Assembly (NCBI GenBank): GCA_037367355.1
Contig: CM074706.1
Location: 434,001 to 498,000 of the forward strand
DNA: 64,000 bases
Source of the DNA: Neoscytalidium dimidiatum
Lineage: Eukaryota; Ascomycota; Dothideomycetes; Botryosphaeriales; Botryosphaeriaceae
Direction: 5' to 3'
How positions within the stretch are numbered: position 1 is the stretch's first letter; each line of letters begins with the position of its first letter. The notes under the pieces were generated by a model. That model saw only the letters and a program-made list of their open reading frames with translations. It did no database searches and was not told where the DNA came from. Both the position numbers and the translations under genes were made by a program. Of the stretch, positions 45,661 through 57,144 are shown piece by piece.

Positions 45661-46448
45661 CTTCAAGATAAATGATGTTAGAAACAATTAAGTTAGTAAT
45701 GCTACTGGAGTGGTGGATGATGCAGGGTGCTTATAGGTCCAACTCTCCGTGCCGTTCGGGAAGGCTACTCCTATCTCATCGTTTCGAGAACAGCATGGCC
45801 AAAAGTCTGTTCTGGGACGACCGTTCGGGCTACGGATAGTGGGCCGATGCGAGCGGGCTCGGCGCTGATAGCTGTTTCCCGCTTAACTGTCTTGGAGCGG
45901 GGAACAGCAGCAGCAGCAGCTGTTGCTGCTGCATAGCCAAGGAGATGATGCATTCTATGCCGAAGTGATCGATGTTTGATTGCTCTTCGCCAGAATGCGG
46001 TCTAAGTCTGGCCAATTGATGGTTCCAGTTGTCGAGCAGGAATTTCCGATGGATCTCTGGTGGAGGAAGGTGAAGCAGAGGAGCAAGAGTGGGAGCGGGG
46101 CAGGCAACACCTGTCCCGCACTAGTCCGAACACGAGCTAGTTGGCTGTCGATAAGGGGCGATAAGCAGCTGCCCCGCCGTTGACAACGCGCCCTACGAGG
46201 CAAGCTCGCGCGTCGCTATCAGCTTGCGGCTTTGCGGCTTCGTATGCGCGTTCCCGTGCTTGTCTTGCCTCAGAGGATCCACACACGATCTAGTGCGCCT
46301 TTAATTTCCTCCCCAACGCTAGCCGCTCGCGGTGACCTACCGAATCCATCGATTGCGAATTCGAGGACTGTGATAGCTATCTTAACATTTCAATGTCGAC
46401 TCCCCTCTACTCTTCGATTTCCTGACGTATTTTTCTCAGCGCACGATC
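45661..46448. promoter_or_regulatory. Divergent promoter region
   Basis: 788 bp between the amine oxidase (-) and ketopantoate-reductase-like (+) start codons. It contains a CAG/CTG trinucleotide palindrome at about 45905-45932 that could form a hairpin. No coding frame is supported. Confidence 0.4.
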
Positions 46449-47606
46449 ATGGGCTCTCAATCAAAGGCAAACGTCCTGCTCATTGGAAGCGGCGGTGTTG
46501 GCACCATTGGAGCTCTGAACCTCGAGGTTGGCGGATTGGCAACCGTCACAGCCGTCCTGCGATCAAACTACGAAGCAGTCGTAAAAAATGGCTTCGAAAT
46601 CAAGTCCTGCGATCACGGTACCCTGACTGGATGGCGGCCCTCAAAAAGTATCCTCCCTTTCCGTGCCCCCAGTGTCCCGACGAACGACCCACTCACTTAC
46701 GCGCAGTCGTTAACAGCGTGCCGGACGTCCAAAAGGACTCTCTCCCGGCCTACGACTACATCGTCTGCGCCACCAAGAACATCCCGGACGTCCCACCCAC
46801 GCTCGCCGACATCATCGCTCCCGCCGTCACCCCGGGCCACACGACCATCGTCCTCATCCAGAACGGGCTCAACATCGAGCGACCGCTCTTCTCGCGCTTC
46901 CCGCAGAACCCGGTCCTCTCGGGCGTCAGCCTGATCGGCTCGCACGAAGTCGCGCACGGCGTGATCGAGCACGACGACAACGACCAGCTGATCCTCGGCG
47001 CCTTCCACAACCCGGCGCTCTCGCGCGACGTCGAGGCGCGCGCCGCCCAGGACTTCGTGCGCATCTACAGCGCCGGCGGCAGGACCGAGTGCACGTACGA
47101 GCCCGACGTCGGCTACAGCCGCTGGCGCAAGCTCGTGTACAACGCGTGCCTCAACTCCATCTGCGCCATCACCGGCCTCGACACCGGCCGCATCCGCCTG
47201 GCCGACTGCGGCATCGACTACCTGGTGCGGCCCGCGATGGAGGAGATCCGCGCCGCGGCGAAGGCGGCCGGCCACGAGCTGCCGGCGGACGTGGCGGATA
47301 CGATGATCAACATCGACCCGTTGACGATGTACCTGCCGCCGAGCATGCTGAACGATCTGCGGAAGGTGAGTCACCGGGTCGAGATGGCCGGAGCAGGTGT
47401 GCGCTAATTGAGTCGTTTTGCAGGGCAACTTCATCGAGGTGGAGAATATTCTCGGCGAGCCTCTTCGCGAGGGAACTGCGCTCGGTGTGCCAATGCCTAC
47501 GCTAAAGGTGCTGTACGGCATTTGCAAGGCCATTCAGTGGCGGACGAAGGAAGAGCGTGGGTTGGTGAAGATTCCGCCGAAGGGCGATTTCGTGGCGAAG
47601 TCATAG
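46449..47606 (+). CDS. Ketopantoate reductase-like NAD(P)H oxidoreductase (ApbA/PanE)
   Basis: 346 residues; exons 46449-46647, 46707-47365 and 47424-47606, all in frame. An N-terminal Rossmann domain begins VLLIGSGGVGTIGALNLEVG, and YDYIVCATKNIPD and IVLIQNGLNIE follow as the next strands. The C-terminal helical domain contains the catalytic-type Lys in YSRWRKLVYNACLNSICAITG (the K-N pair of PanE) and GNFIEVENILGEPLREG near the end, where EVEN-ILG matches the E-x-D/N motif of the family. Canonical PanE makes pantoate for CoA synthesis; fungi usually have several paralogues, some in secondary-metabolite loci, so the substrate is uncertain. Divergent from the amine oxidase gene. Confidence 0.88.
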
Positions 47607-48401
47607 ATTTCCTGTTTTGGTATAGCATTATGAGGGAAAGGAAAATGAAGTGACATGATCAGAGATGAGGCAGGACGGGAGTCGGCATATGGGTTATCTA
47701 ATTCAATCCTGACCATCGATCTTGCGTTGAGTACTGCACATGGTTGAACTCTACAATGAGTCGTCGGAACAGTCGGCGACCAACAAGGTGACTCATGCTT
47801 GAATACCCATGCCCCACCGAATTGGTTGCTTGAAATGGAATAGAGTTCCAGTATCCCTGCAGCGATTTCTAGGCTTGCAGATGCTAAGATAAGGTATCGA
47901 CGCGCCAGCTAGCTCCTGAGGGTGGGGTTGTGACCTGGAAATGCGGCTGATCGGTTAAGAGCCAGGTATATATTGAATGTAATTCTCTACTCGATGGTCA
48001 ATTCCAAACCTAAGGAAAAGTGTGTTGGTCAGTTCTCAAAGTTCTTTCTTTGTCTTGTGTTCGTGTAAGCTCGCAAAAAGCTTTATCTCGTATCAGCCCT
48101 TCCTGCAGTCCACCGAAGCTCGTCGCTTGCGCCTTCCTCTCCGAGAACACGTCATAATTGATCTGTAGATTGCTGATCTCGCCCCAGACAACAGGGTTCC
48201 GATGCTGACTGTCACACGATAAGTCCATTGGCTATCGAAGACAGTGGACAGGGAGTGCCAATTGACTCACATCCCTTTGATTTCTGGGGCGGGCCAAGAA
48301 TCGAGAAATATTTATACCAGGCTTCGATCGAAGTACCGCAGCAACGAATCTTCAGAAACCCCAAAGTCAATTGAGCTGTGCAAGGTCCAGTTGCAATCAT
48401 A
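47607..48401. other. Intergenic region
   Basis: About 0.8 kb between two plus-strand genes; promoter of the PhyH gene. No TATA box of good match and no gene are seen. Confidence 0.5.
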
Positions 48402-49637
48402 ATGCCTTCAGCTGTCCCAGTCATCCAACGAATCGATGCCTCGAAGCCGGAGGCCATCATCGAGGCGCTCAAGAAAGACGGCGGCGTCATCATCAAGAAC
48501 TTCACCACGCCCGAAATCGTGGAACAAGTCAATGCCGAGACGCAGCCGTACTTGCGTAAGGATAAGCCATGGAAGGTTAGTGCTCTTTGAAAAGTGTCTC
48601 TGCCAGCCGTGACATCTCCCTATTTCATTCCCTCCACTTCAACATCTCCCACATCTTCCACAGCCGTATAAATGCTCACATGATACTGCACAGGGCGCTC
48701 TCTTTCCTCCGGAAACCCGTCGCTGCACGCGCCTCGTCTCGCGTTCACCAACCGTCCGCAACCACTGGCTGACGCACCCGCTCATCACGCAACTGACAAA
48801 CTACTTCCTCTCCAAGACGACGCACTGCTGGTACAACGATGACCGCCACGAGTACACGCTCTACCCAATCCTCTCGTCCAGCATGACGCTCGAGTGTAAC
48901 CCGGGAGGCGCGGGGCAGCGTCTCCACCGCGACGAAAAGATACATCACGCAACGCGCGACGACCAGACGCAGACCGGGTACAAGATGGGGAGTGACGTGA
49001 TGATGGCGTTCTTAGTTCCAGGGACGCAGACGACGGCCGAGAATGGCGCGACCGTGGTGAGTATTTTCTCAATGAAAAGCCAAAAAAAAAAAACAAAAAG
49101 AAAGAAAGGAAGAAAGAATAAAACAGTCATGAATGAGTGTGAAAGCGGGGAATGCTAATGTCTGGTCTGCCAGGCCGTCCCGGGTTCTCATCTGTGGGGA
49201 ATGGACCGGTACCCGAAGATGGAGGAGGCGGCGCCGGCGACCATGATGCCGGGCGACGCGTGGTGCCATCTGGGCGGCTTGTACCATGCGGGCGGGGCGA
49301 ACAAGACGAAGGACTGGCGGAGGCCGATGCACTCGCTGTTTTTCTGCCAGAGTCATTTGCGCGGGGAGGTGAGTAAAATAGATCCCTTGATGGATGCAGA
49401 CAGCACCGCCGATTGTCAAGGACAGAAGGAATGCTGACAAGTCGAAAACAGGAAAACCAGTACCTGATCCACACCAAGGAGGAAGTGGTGTCGTGGAGTC
49501 GCGAGGTGCAGCGGGTGATGGGCTACGACATCTCCAGCCCGAACCTGGGATTCGTCGATTTCATCCCGCCGTACAAGTGGCTCACCGGCGACTACAATCC
49601 GGATGAGATCGACGACTTGGATCCGATCAAGAAGTGA
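48402..49637 (+). CDS. Phytanoyl-CoA dioxygenase (PhyH) family oxygenase
   Basis: Fe(II)/2OG oxygenase of 305 residues. Exons 48402-48575, 48694-49056, 49174-49368 and 49452-49637, with introns of 118, 117 and 83 bp, all phase 0. The N-terminal block AIIEALKKDGGVIIKNFTTP is family-typical. Iron ligands are His136 and Asp138 (QRLHRDEKIHH) and the distal His217 (GGLYHAGGANKT); AVPGSHLWGM and MMPGDAWCHLG surround them. The layout matches fungal members such as fumitremorgin and meroterpenoid oxygenases, which act in secondary metabolism, as well as general PhyH enzymes. Substrate unknown. The second intron has an A-rich tract (AAAAAAAAAAAACAAAAAG). Every join closes without stop codons. Confidence 0.88.
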
Positions 49638-50374
49638 AAAAGGAGGTCCGAAGTCATGCGCAAGCCGTTGTAAAGCGCTTAGGTTCGAAATTGAGATTGC
49701 TGGATTTCTATCCTTTCATCTGGTGAAGTTGTTGATGGAATTGGAGATTGCGGTTGTTTGAAACGGCCTGTCCCTCATCTCCGGGTCCCTTGCTTGCAGT
49801 GAGCGATCAGCAGAGCATCAACTGAAGGAAGGGTAATCAAGACAAGATCATCACCATTTCTTGCAGTCCTTCTTGAGCCCACATCTGCGTTCTATTTCAA
49901 GCGTTCAGCTCACCGCAGGACTCGTGCGATCAAGCGACGCAATGGCTATGCTGCGCTGTGCGGTGCTGCGCTGTCAAGGAGGAGAAGAGGGGAAACAAGA
50001 CAGCAAGCAGGTGAGCATGCCATCACTCGACCCGAGCCAGCCGAATAAGCGGATGAGAACGGGGCTAGAAACCTGTCCAGCATGTCGATCTCTGCCTGTT
50101 CCTCCATGGGTCTGAGGCCCACCCCAGCCTTCCAAGGCGGCCGCCAAAAAAGCTTATTTCGTTACGTCATACCCTCAGCTCGGTCCATTGCGTCCCTATG
50201 CTTATGAGAAGCTGCCTTCCCCTGCTCTGAATTTCCTTGGTGCAGCTCTGCCATCTTTCAGATCACCATTGAGCTTCTCGGGCGGAGCAATTGTGTTCGT
50301 TCATCCATAATATATTTGTACTCATCTGCCACCATCGTTAGCCCGAAACAGGAAGCTGCACGACATCAGCTAAA
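49638..50374. other. Intergenic region, phosphatase promoter
   Basis: 0.74 kb upstream of the phosphatase-like gene. AT-rich TAATATATTTG at about 50309-50319 may act as the core promoter, roughly 60 bp before the ATG. No gene is seen. Confidence 0.45.
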
Positions 50375-51835
50375 ATGCACCACCACACCCTCCTCACCCT
50401 CTCCGCCCTCCTGGGAACATCCGCTGGGATAACCCAGAATATCCTCTACAGTCCCGACCAATACACCTTCGACCCGCTCGAGCACCTCGCTGGCATTGCA
50501 CCGTACTTCTCGCCCTCCGACCCTCCACTCTCCCCGGCCCCTCCGCAAGGCTGCAATGTCACGCGTGCTGCCTACCTGATTCGACATGCCGCCATCTACG
50601 CCAACGACTTCGACTATGAGTCGTACATCCAGCCCTTCACCGAGAAGTTGCGCAACAGCTCAGCCGACTTCGGCTCTTCGAACGCTCTGGCATTCCTCTC
50701 CTCCTGGGTCGACCCGATCGACGAGGACCGGGACATGGAGAAGTTGACCAAAATCGGTACGCTGGAGGCTATGTCGCTGGGCGTCGAGCTGGCGCGGCGG
50801 TACCCGGGGTTCGCGACGCCGAAGAAAGTCTGGACGAGCACAGCGGAGCGGACGGTCAAGAGCGCGCAAGCCCTGATCAGCGGGTTGGACCGAACGAGCA
50901 ACTTGAGCGCGCTCACCCAGGTCAGCGAGGAGTCCGACATGGGCGCTGACAGCCTGACTCCGTACAAAGGGTGTCCGGCGTACAGTTCCTCGCGTGGCAG
51001 CGACCAGTCGTCCGTAAGTCCTCATTCACCAATCATCAATATCCACACCTTTGGGTTCCCCCCAAACTATGAATACTGACTGAGCGACACGCAGTCCTTC
51101 CAAAAGAAGTACACCGCCCCCCTCATCGCGCGCTTCCGCGCAGAGGGCCCCTCCTTCAACTGGACCGCCTCGGACATCTACGGCATGCAGCAGCTCTGCG
51201 GCTACGAGTCCGTGATCCGGGGCAGCTCGCCCTTCTGCTCGCTCTCGCTCTTCACGCCCGACGACTGGCTCGCGTTCGAGTACGCCAACGACATCATGTA
51301 CCACCACAACACCGGCTACGGCAACCCCATCTCCGCCGTGCTCGGCTTCCCCTGGGTCAACGCGTCCGCCGCCTCCCTCCTCGACAGCAGCAACAGCTCC
51401 GGCAGCGCCCAGGACCTCTACGTCTCCTTCACGCACCGCGAGCTGCCGCCGACGGTGCTCGTGGCCCTGGGCCTCTTCAACGGCAGCGCGTACACCGGCG
51501 TCGACAACCCGAACGCGACCATCCCGACCGACGCGATCAACCACCGCCGCGCGTGGAAGAGCAGCCACATCCTGCCGTTCCTCACCAACATCGCCATCGA
51601 GAGGATGGCGTGCGACAGCTACGGCTACGAGGATGCCGGCGACGAGTTCTACCGCGTCCTGGTGAACAGCAGCCCCCAGCCGCTGCAGGGCTGTGCCGAC
51701 GGTCCCGGCGAGAGCTGCGCGCGCGGTTCGTTTGAGAAGTGGGTGCAGGAGAGAGGGCAGTTGTTTGGCGGGTTCGCGGAGAAGTGCGGTGGTCAGGGGA
51801 ACGAAAGCAATGTGTTGAGTATCTATGGGCAGTAA
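50375..51835 (+). CDS. Secreted histidine-phosphatase-fold protein (acid phosphatase/phytase-like)
   Basis: 459 residues; exons 50375-51013 and 51095-51835. A signal peptide is likely (MHHHTLLTLSALLGTSAG) and there are many N-glycosylation sequons. The fold is that of branch-2 histidine phosphatases, extracellular enzymes that hydrolyse phosphomonoesters. The nucleophile loop reads AAYLIRHAAIYAND, with Arg70-His71. The canonical RHGxRxP is reduced to RHAAIYA: the second Arg and the Pro are missing. The downstream motif is SFTHRELPP, with His327 and Glu329, where phytases have HD and MINPP has HAE. VWTSTAERTVKSAQALISG carries the conserved Arg of the phosphate pocket. Activity may therefore be altered; from memory this RHAAIY form recurs in a fungal subfamily rather than being a single mutation. 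Confidence 0.85.
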
Positions 51836-52074
51836 TTGGTAGGATAACGATGAGGGAGGGTGGATACTAATTTAATGGAAGCTGTCAGAGCTTGTATATA
51901 TGCATGTACGATACGCGTGATGATGCGGTTCCGGTAATGAAAGCTTGTATATATCTACGTTATACGGTTTCGAATCCACGCCTGCCGTGTAAGGAAAGAG
52001 TAACTAACCTCTCGCCTCTGACTGTAGCCAAAAGACTGCGATCCTCACCTTCCCAGGAGTCATCGCATTCCCTT

Positions 52075-53925
52075 TCAATTTTTCTTTTTCTTTAGTCTTC
52101 TCCTCCTATTCTTCTTCTTCCCTTTGCCATTGTCCTCCACCTCAGTTTCATCCCCAACTCTGGCCTCACCGTAAATCTTCTCCCCGTTAGTCTGCTCATC
52201 ATCTGTCCCCTCGCCATTCGTCCTCTCACCATTCGTCCTATCACCCCATTCCCCATCAGCCTCCCCATTCACCCTCCGTCCCTCCTCCACAACATCCATC
52301 ACGCCATCCACTCCCCTCCGCTCCAACCGCCACGCCCCCAAATCCGCCATCCCACCCCCCTCGAGCCCCTCCCAGGGAAACTCCTCGCCCTTCTCCATGC
52401 CCACGCACACCAGATCATCATGCGCCCTGACGACGTGATCCTCGGCGTACACGCCGCTCGGGTCGTCCATCAGGAAGCGCACCGCAGCGGCGGCGTCCTC
52501 GAGGACGTTCATGACCAGCTCGGCGGCGGGCAGGACGGCCGACTCGCCATACCGGCGGGCGGGCAGGCCGCGCGGGCGCAGCCGGTCGACGATGTCCTTG
52601 CCCTCGGCGAAGGCGCGGTAGAACCACGCGTAGCCGGGCTGCGGCAGGACGTCCAGGTGGTGCTTGAAGAGGTGCCTGAAGACCTCGTAGCAGGTGGCGC
52701 CGACCTCCCTCCTCACGGCGTCGTCGACGACGTTCAGCTCGCGCGCCTGTTGCTGTTGCTGCGGAGGATCGAGATCGCCCCGCTCTTCCTTCTTCTTCTT
52801 CCTCTTTTCCTCCTCCTCCGGGCGGTCCTCGAACTTGTCGAACATCTCGACGAGCCGCCTGTCCGCAACTTCGAGCATGTCCAAGAACTCCGCGCGCTTC
52901 CGGTGCACCAGCTCCACGGCCCCGGCGCCCAGCCCCGCGTGGCACGGCCGCAGCCGCAGCTCGAGCGAGCGCATGCGGCGGCGGTACGCCTCGCGGTCGA
53001 GGCCGCACAGCGACGACAGCGCCATCCCGAACAGCCACCCGTACCGCAGCAGCAGCGCCATCTCCAGCGCCTCGCGCGGGTCCTCGCGCACCCACGCCGC
53101 GCACCACCCGCGATCCCGCCGCGACAGGTCCGCCATGACCTCCTTCGCGAGGCGGCGCAGCAGCGGGACGACGCCGTAGAGGTGCGCGACGCGGACGACC
53201 TCCTTGAGCTCCTGCCACTTCTGGTGCGGGTTGGGGGACAGGTGGATGCGCATGTCCGGGTGGCGGAAGGCGTGGACGAGGCGCTTGTGCGCGTCGATGG
53301 CGGCGCGGCGCGCGAGGCGGAGGGCGAGCGGGTGCGAGAGGTGCGCGTCGTCGTGGCAGCGGGTGATGAGCGGAGGATTGTCGGGGAGGGTTTCCGGTCT
53401 GAACAGGTACTGTCATTTTCCCAGAGAGAATGAGCGATTCCTGGCCATTTTTCTCCCTTCACGAACGAGCGCAAGAGGAATAGGGTGAAGAGGGGAATCA
53501 TTCACCTGACGTTCGAGCTGCCCGAGGGACGTCTCGGCCGAGAACTCCAGAGCGAAGAAGTAGTAGCTGTCTGTTGTCACGTTGTCGCCGCCATGGCGTT
53601 GGAGCAGCCACAGCACTCGGCTGGAGCGGAGGGTGAGATGATCGTCGCGGTCGTTGGACCACCGGATGCAGACGCGAGGCTGGCCAGCGCGCTGTTCCCT
53701 GTCCGGTGCGCAAAGTTCGACGAGTTCGCCCTTGAGCAGCTGCTTACTCCTCTCTGAGTCGAAATCGTAAGCACCGGGCTGAAGGACCATAAGTCAGTGA
53801 AAAGAGCGGGCAGCTAGAGTGAAAGGTTATCGTACCGTATGGTCGTGGACCCCGAGGATTTGAAAGATTGAAGGGTGTTCGAGAGGGTCTTCCTGCTCAA
53901 TGATGTCGCGAATATAGTCCTCCAT
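52075..53925 (-). CDS. Uncharacterised 565-residue protein with BTB-like central region
   Basis: Three exons, 53925-53836, 53778-53506 and 53409-52075, all phase 0. The start MEDYIRDIIEQEDPLEHPSI has good context. Residues ~30-220 (GAYDFDSERSKQLLKGELVE, later LTLRSSRVLWLLQRHGGD, HKRLVHAFRHPD and KEVVRVAHLYGVVPLLRRLA) have the order of a diverged fungal BTB/POZ domain and its trailing helices, but similarity is weak. A helical, Arg-rich middle follows, with an acidic-basic low-complexity patch (EDRPEEEEKRKKKKEERGD) and a polyQ of five. The tail has repeated TNGE-type units and ends in a strongly basic KGKKKNRRRRLKKKKN, a likely nuclear or RNA-binding tail. I do not recognise a named family. 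Dense antisense frames here result from high GC. Confidence 0.75.
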
Positions 53926-54766
53926 GGTAACTACAAGGCCTTCTTTGCGCACCGAAGAACCTTTTCTAAGCAGGAAAGTGCGCTTAATTGAGGCTTCGAC
54001 AACTCAGCGGCAGCAGGCGTGACTTTAGATAGAACGGCCGGTGCTAATGTGGGCGAGAGCGGAAGAATCTGGACCTCAGGTCCTGGATTCGCTCTGAGGT
54101 AGAGCTCTTCGTCGGTGCGTGTCGCCGCCAGAGGGAATGGGTCTCGATAAGAATTGGACATAAGAGAATGATACCAGCGCTGCGGTGTAAGTTATGCAAG
54201 TGATTGATGCCGACGCCGGTACGTTTAAAATACGATGCTGTTATGATGGGGAGAAGAAGAGACAAGGCGTAGCTGGGACGAAGAAGATTATCACGGCAGA
54301 CTGATGACGCTAGAAGGAACGCTGAGTATCTTGTGGAGGCAGCTCTAGGGATTTGTGATTGACTGCAACGTTGAGTGAAGGTGCGAAGATGCTGCTTAGT
54401 GCCGTATTTGGTTATGGAAATACTAGAAAAGAAGGAACACCGCACTCTCTGAGCTTATGAGGCCCTATCCCGCGGAAATCTCAACGAACAGTATCCAGTG
54501 CAAGGAAGACGCGAGATTTTCGGATCCCAGATTTCTCTGCGGTTGAGTATGAAGAGTATTAATAGGCGCACTGCTCAAATCAGTCAGCGTAGAGCACCAT
54601 GAACTTGATGTATGTATCATTCTGGCACGTGAAAACAGCAGATGAGAGAGCCGTCTCAGCAAGATCCGATAATTCTTTTTTGTTTGCTCAGCTGAGGGTA
54701 TATTCATGCTTGCGAATACATTTCGATCCTACATGTGAAAGGGGAAGCCCTCGTCACCCATTTACT
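53926..54766. other. Intergenic region
   Basis: Upstream of the uncharacterised protein gene and downstream of the SurE-like gene, both minus strand. No supported gene; frames of up to 133 codons lack domains. Confidence 0.5.
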
Positions 54767-55914
54767 CTATATCTTCAGCTCACCCTTATAGTTCGCCGAA
54801 GCATGCATAAAGTTGGCGCGCAGCGGTGTTACACTGTCCACGTTAGCAAGGCCGTGTTGCCCCATCCGTAAAGCTTGCAACTCACCTCGTGTAGCCGTTC
54901 TTCACTGCCCAGCCATCATTGCCAGGCTCGCTCTTCTCCACACTCTCGTATACATCCTTAAACTTCGGCGCCCACTTGAAGTGCATATGGTTGTATCTCG
55001 GATGCGGCGTGACAGTCCCGCTCCCACCGGCACTGCTCCCGCCGTTCTCCACCCCTCCTTGCCGCTGCTCCTCCTTCCGTAGCTCCCTCTCCGCCTCAGC
55101 CGGGCCATCATCCTCGCTCTCCGGCACGAGCACCTCCTGGAAGCAGCTCCCACTCGACCACGCGTTCTGCAGCATTTCAGTCCACACCGTCTTCTGCTTC
55201 GTCACGCCCGCCTGCAGCGGCACGTTGACCGTGTACAGATGCGCATCTTCGCCCCAGTTCGCCGCCAGATGCTCGATGACCTTGACGGCCTGCTCGCACG
55301 CCTCCGCGATGACGTTGGCGTCGTGGTTGCGATCGAAGAAGGCGAAGCTGAGCGCGATCGAGCGCTTGCCGCTGACGGCTCCCTCCAGCGCGCCGCCGAT
55401 GGTGCCGCTGCTCAGCGCGAAGACGGCGGTTGTGTTGCGCCCATAGTTGGGACCGGAGACGACCAGGTCGATGGGCCCGCGGTCGCCGAAGTAGTGGTGC
55501 AGGCCGATCTGCACGCAGGATGCGGGCGTGCTGTCGACGAGCACCCACTCCTCGGCGGACGAGGATGGCGGCAGGGGCCGCGAGCTGGTGGTGCCGGTGT
55601 TGGGGTAGCGCGGCGTGCCGTCTTCGGACGTGGGCAGGGTCGAAGGGATGGGGTCGGGCCGGAAGTAGGTCGGGCGGATGCTGTGGCCGACGATGTGGGC
55701 TTTGCCGATCCAGGAGCGCTGGACGTTCGGGAGGACGACGGAGACGGTGTGGCCGTGTTGCTGGAGCGCAGCGATGAAGGGGTGCACATAGGGCGAGGAG
55801 TCGTTGGACGGCGGACCGTCGTCGTTGGTCACCTGTACGGACGAAGGTTCTCGTCAATGACGGCTGTGGATTATGTGAAGAGCGGGAGCGGGAGCTTCCT
55901 ACGAGGATGTGCAT
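54767..55914 (-). CDS. SurE-like survival protein / 5'-nucleotidase-type phosphatase
   Basis: Phosphatase of the SurE family, 341 residues. Three exons: 55914-55903, 55832-54886 and 54833-54767. The first coding exon is only 12 bp (MHIL); splicing over a 70-bp intron (GTAGGA...TACAG) creates the metal-binding MHILVTNDDGPPSN, which confirms the join. VVSGPNYGRNTTA (Ser/Asn metal-phosphate site) and FALSSGTIGGALEGA follow. The C-terminal NHMHFKWAP and YTS-VTPLRANFMHASANYK are typical of fungal SurE proteins such as the Yarrowia PHO2 acid phosphatase. A Glu/Gly/Ser-rich loop (residues ~245-280) is an insertion relative to bacterial SurE. The family dephosphorylates nucleoside monophosphates or polyphosphate; the substrate here is not determined. 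Confidence 0.9.
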
Positions 55915-57144
55915 CTTGGTGGCTGTGATGGTGTTGCTTTTGCGCGAGAATGGGTTCGCCGACTGCGGGCTTGTGGTGGTGGTCGCGGTCGGTTGCCTGA
56001 GGGCAGCTGAAGTGAACCCCTGGTTACAGACTTGCAGCTGGCAGTCTCCGCACGATTGTGGGAACCGATGGTTTAGGAGAAAGGGCGGCGGCGGCTGCGG
56101 AGGAGCGAGGGAGAGTACAGAGGATGGGGCTAGGAATTGGCGGAGTATGGATCACGTCAAGTCGTGGCGTCGCCATCTCGGCGTTTGTTGTCCCGCCGCT
56201 CGCCGCTTGCTGGCTCTCCCTAGCATCGTTGCGCCATACTTGCGTGGCTCGAGTGGTCCCTTGCGGAGGTGCTCATGATAGCGCTGGCCGTGATGCAGGA
56301 GAATTGGGCGATCTCACGGCCATTGGCTGACGACGGAGGTCTTGCGCGCTTGTGCTGCTCGGTGCGTTGGCCGCGCGAACGAGGGGTCGAATTCGAGGCC
56401 TGATAAGATAAGGCTGTGGGCTGTAGGCAGGTAGCCAGCCGGGGGCCTGGGTCCAGCCAGCCGAACTCGTACAGTACAAACACCTCCTTTACCTGGCGGT
56501 GAGGTACCTGCGCCGCTTCATATCTGCCACCACGGCCAGCTCTTGGGAACCATCTCTCTCTCCATCCACGGTTCGGAGTACGACTTTGAGACTTTCGCAT
56601 CACCCCGCCCCCCCCTTCGCCCGACGCACTCACCTCAGCTTCGGACTTGCTAAAAACACCACGCGACAGCCAAGGACGCTCGCTGCTGGCCCTACCAACA
56701 CCCATAGCCCCACGCAACAGCGATAGACGCTGACGTTTTTGACTTGCGCAACCAATCGCTCCTTCGGCCTCTGCAAATTGCCGGCCGGGTTCGTTCGTGG
56801 AACACTTCCAGAACCGCCATGCTTCTCCGATGTTGAGGCTAAGTCGCAGCAGACGCACTCCGGACTGAGGGCGGGGATCCGACTCCGGACGCGTCGCGTC
56901 ACCCCGTGTCCGCCCTTGGTAACTTTTTTTTGTCGGCTTTGTTTATATAGACCCCTGTGCAGCAATGGAAATTCTCCTATCTCTAAAACATTCGTCTCAT
57001 TTAAATCCTTGATCCCGTTCGCATTTGCTGTCGTCCTTGCTTTTCTGCCAGCTCAAGTCCTCCCGCCCCTACCAGTGCGTCCTCGATATCTTACGCGGCT
57101 CTCCTACATTCCCTGACCCCACCACCCCCCACAACTCGGCAATC
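55915..57144. promoter_or_regulatory. Divergent promoter region
   Basis: 1.2 kb between the SurE-like (-) and SDR (+) start codons. TATATA at 56944-56949, about 200 bp before the SDR ATG, followed by a C/T-rich leader, is the likely core promoter of the SDR gene. The rest is GC-rich with no supported gene. Confidence 0.45.

Noticed and set aside
51960..52000. tRNA-like TTCGAATCC element
   Set aside because: No acceptor stem, D-arm or anticodon arm can be folded around it.
52420..53433. 337-codon plus-strand frame opposite the 565-residue protein
   Set aside because: Three overlapping long frames exist here; only the minus-strand one joins upstream exons in phase and has sensible composition.
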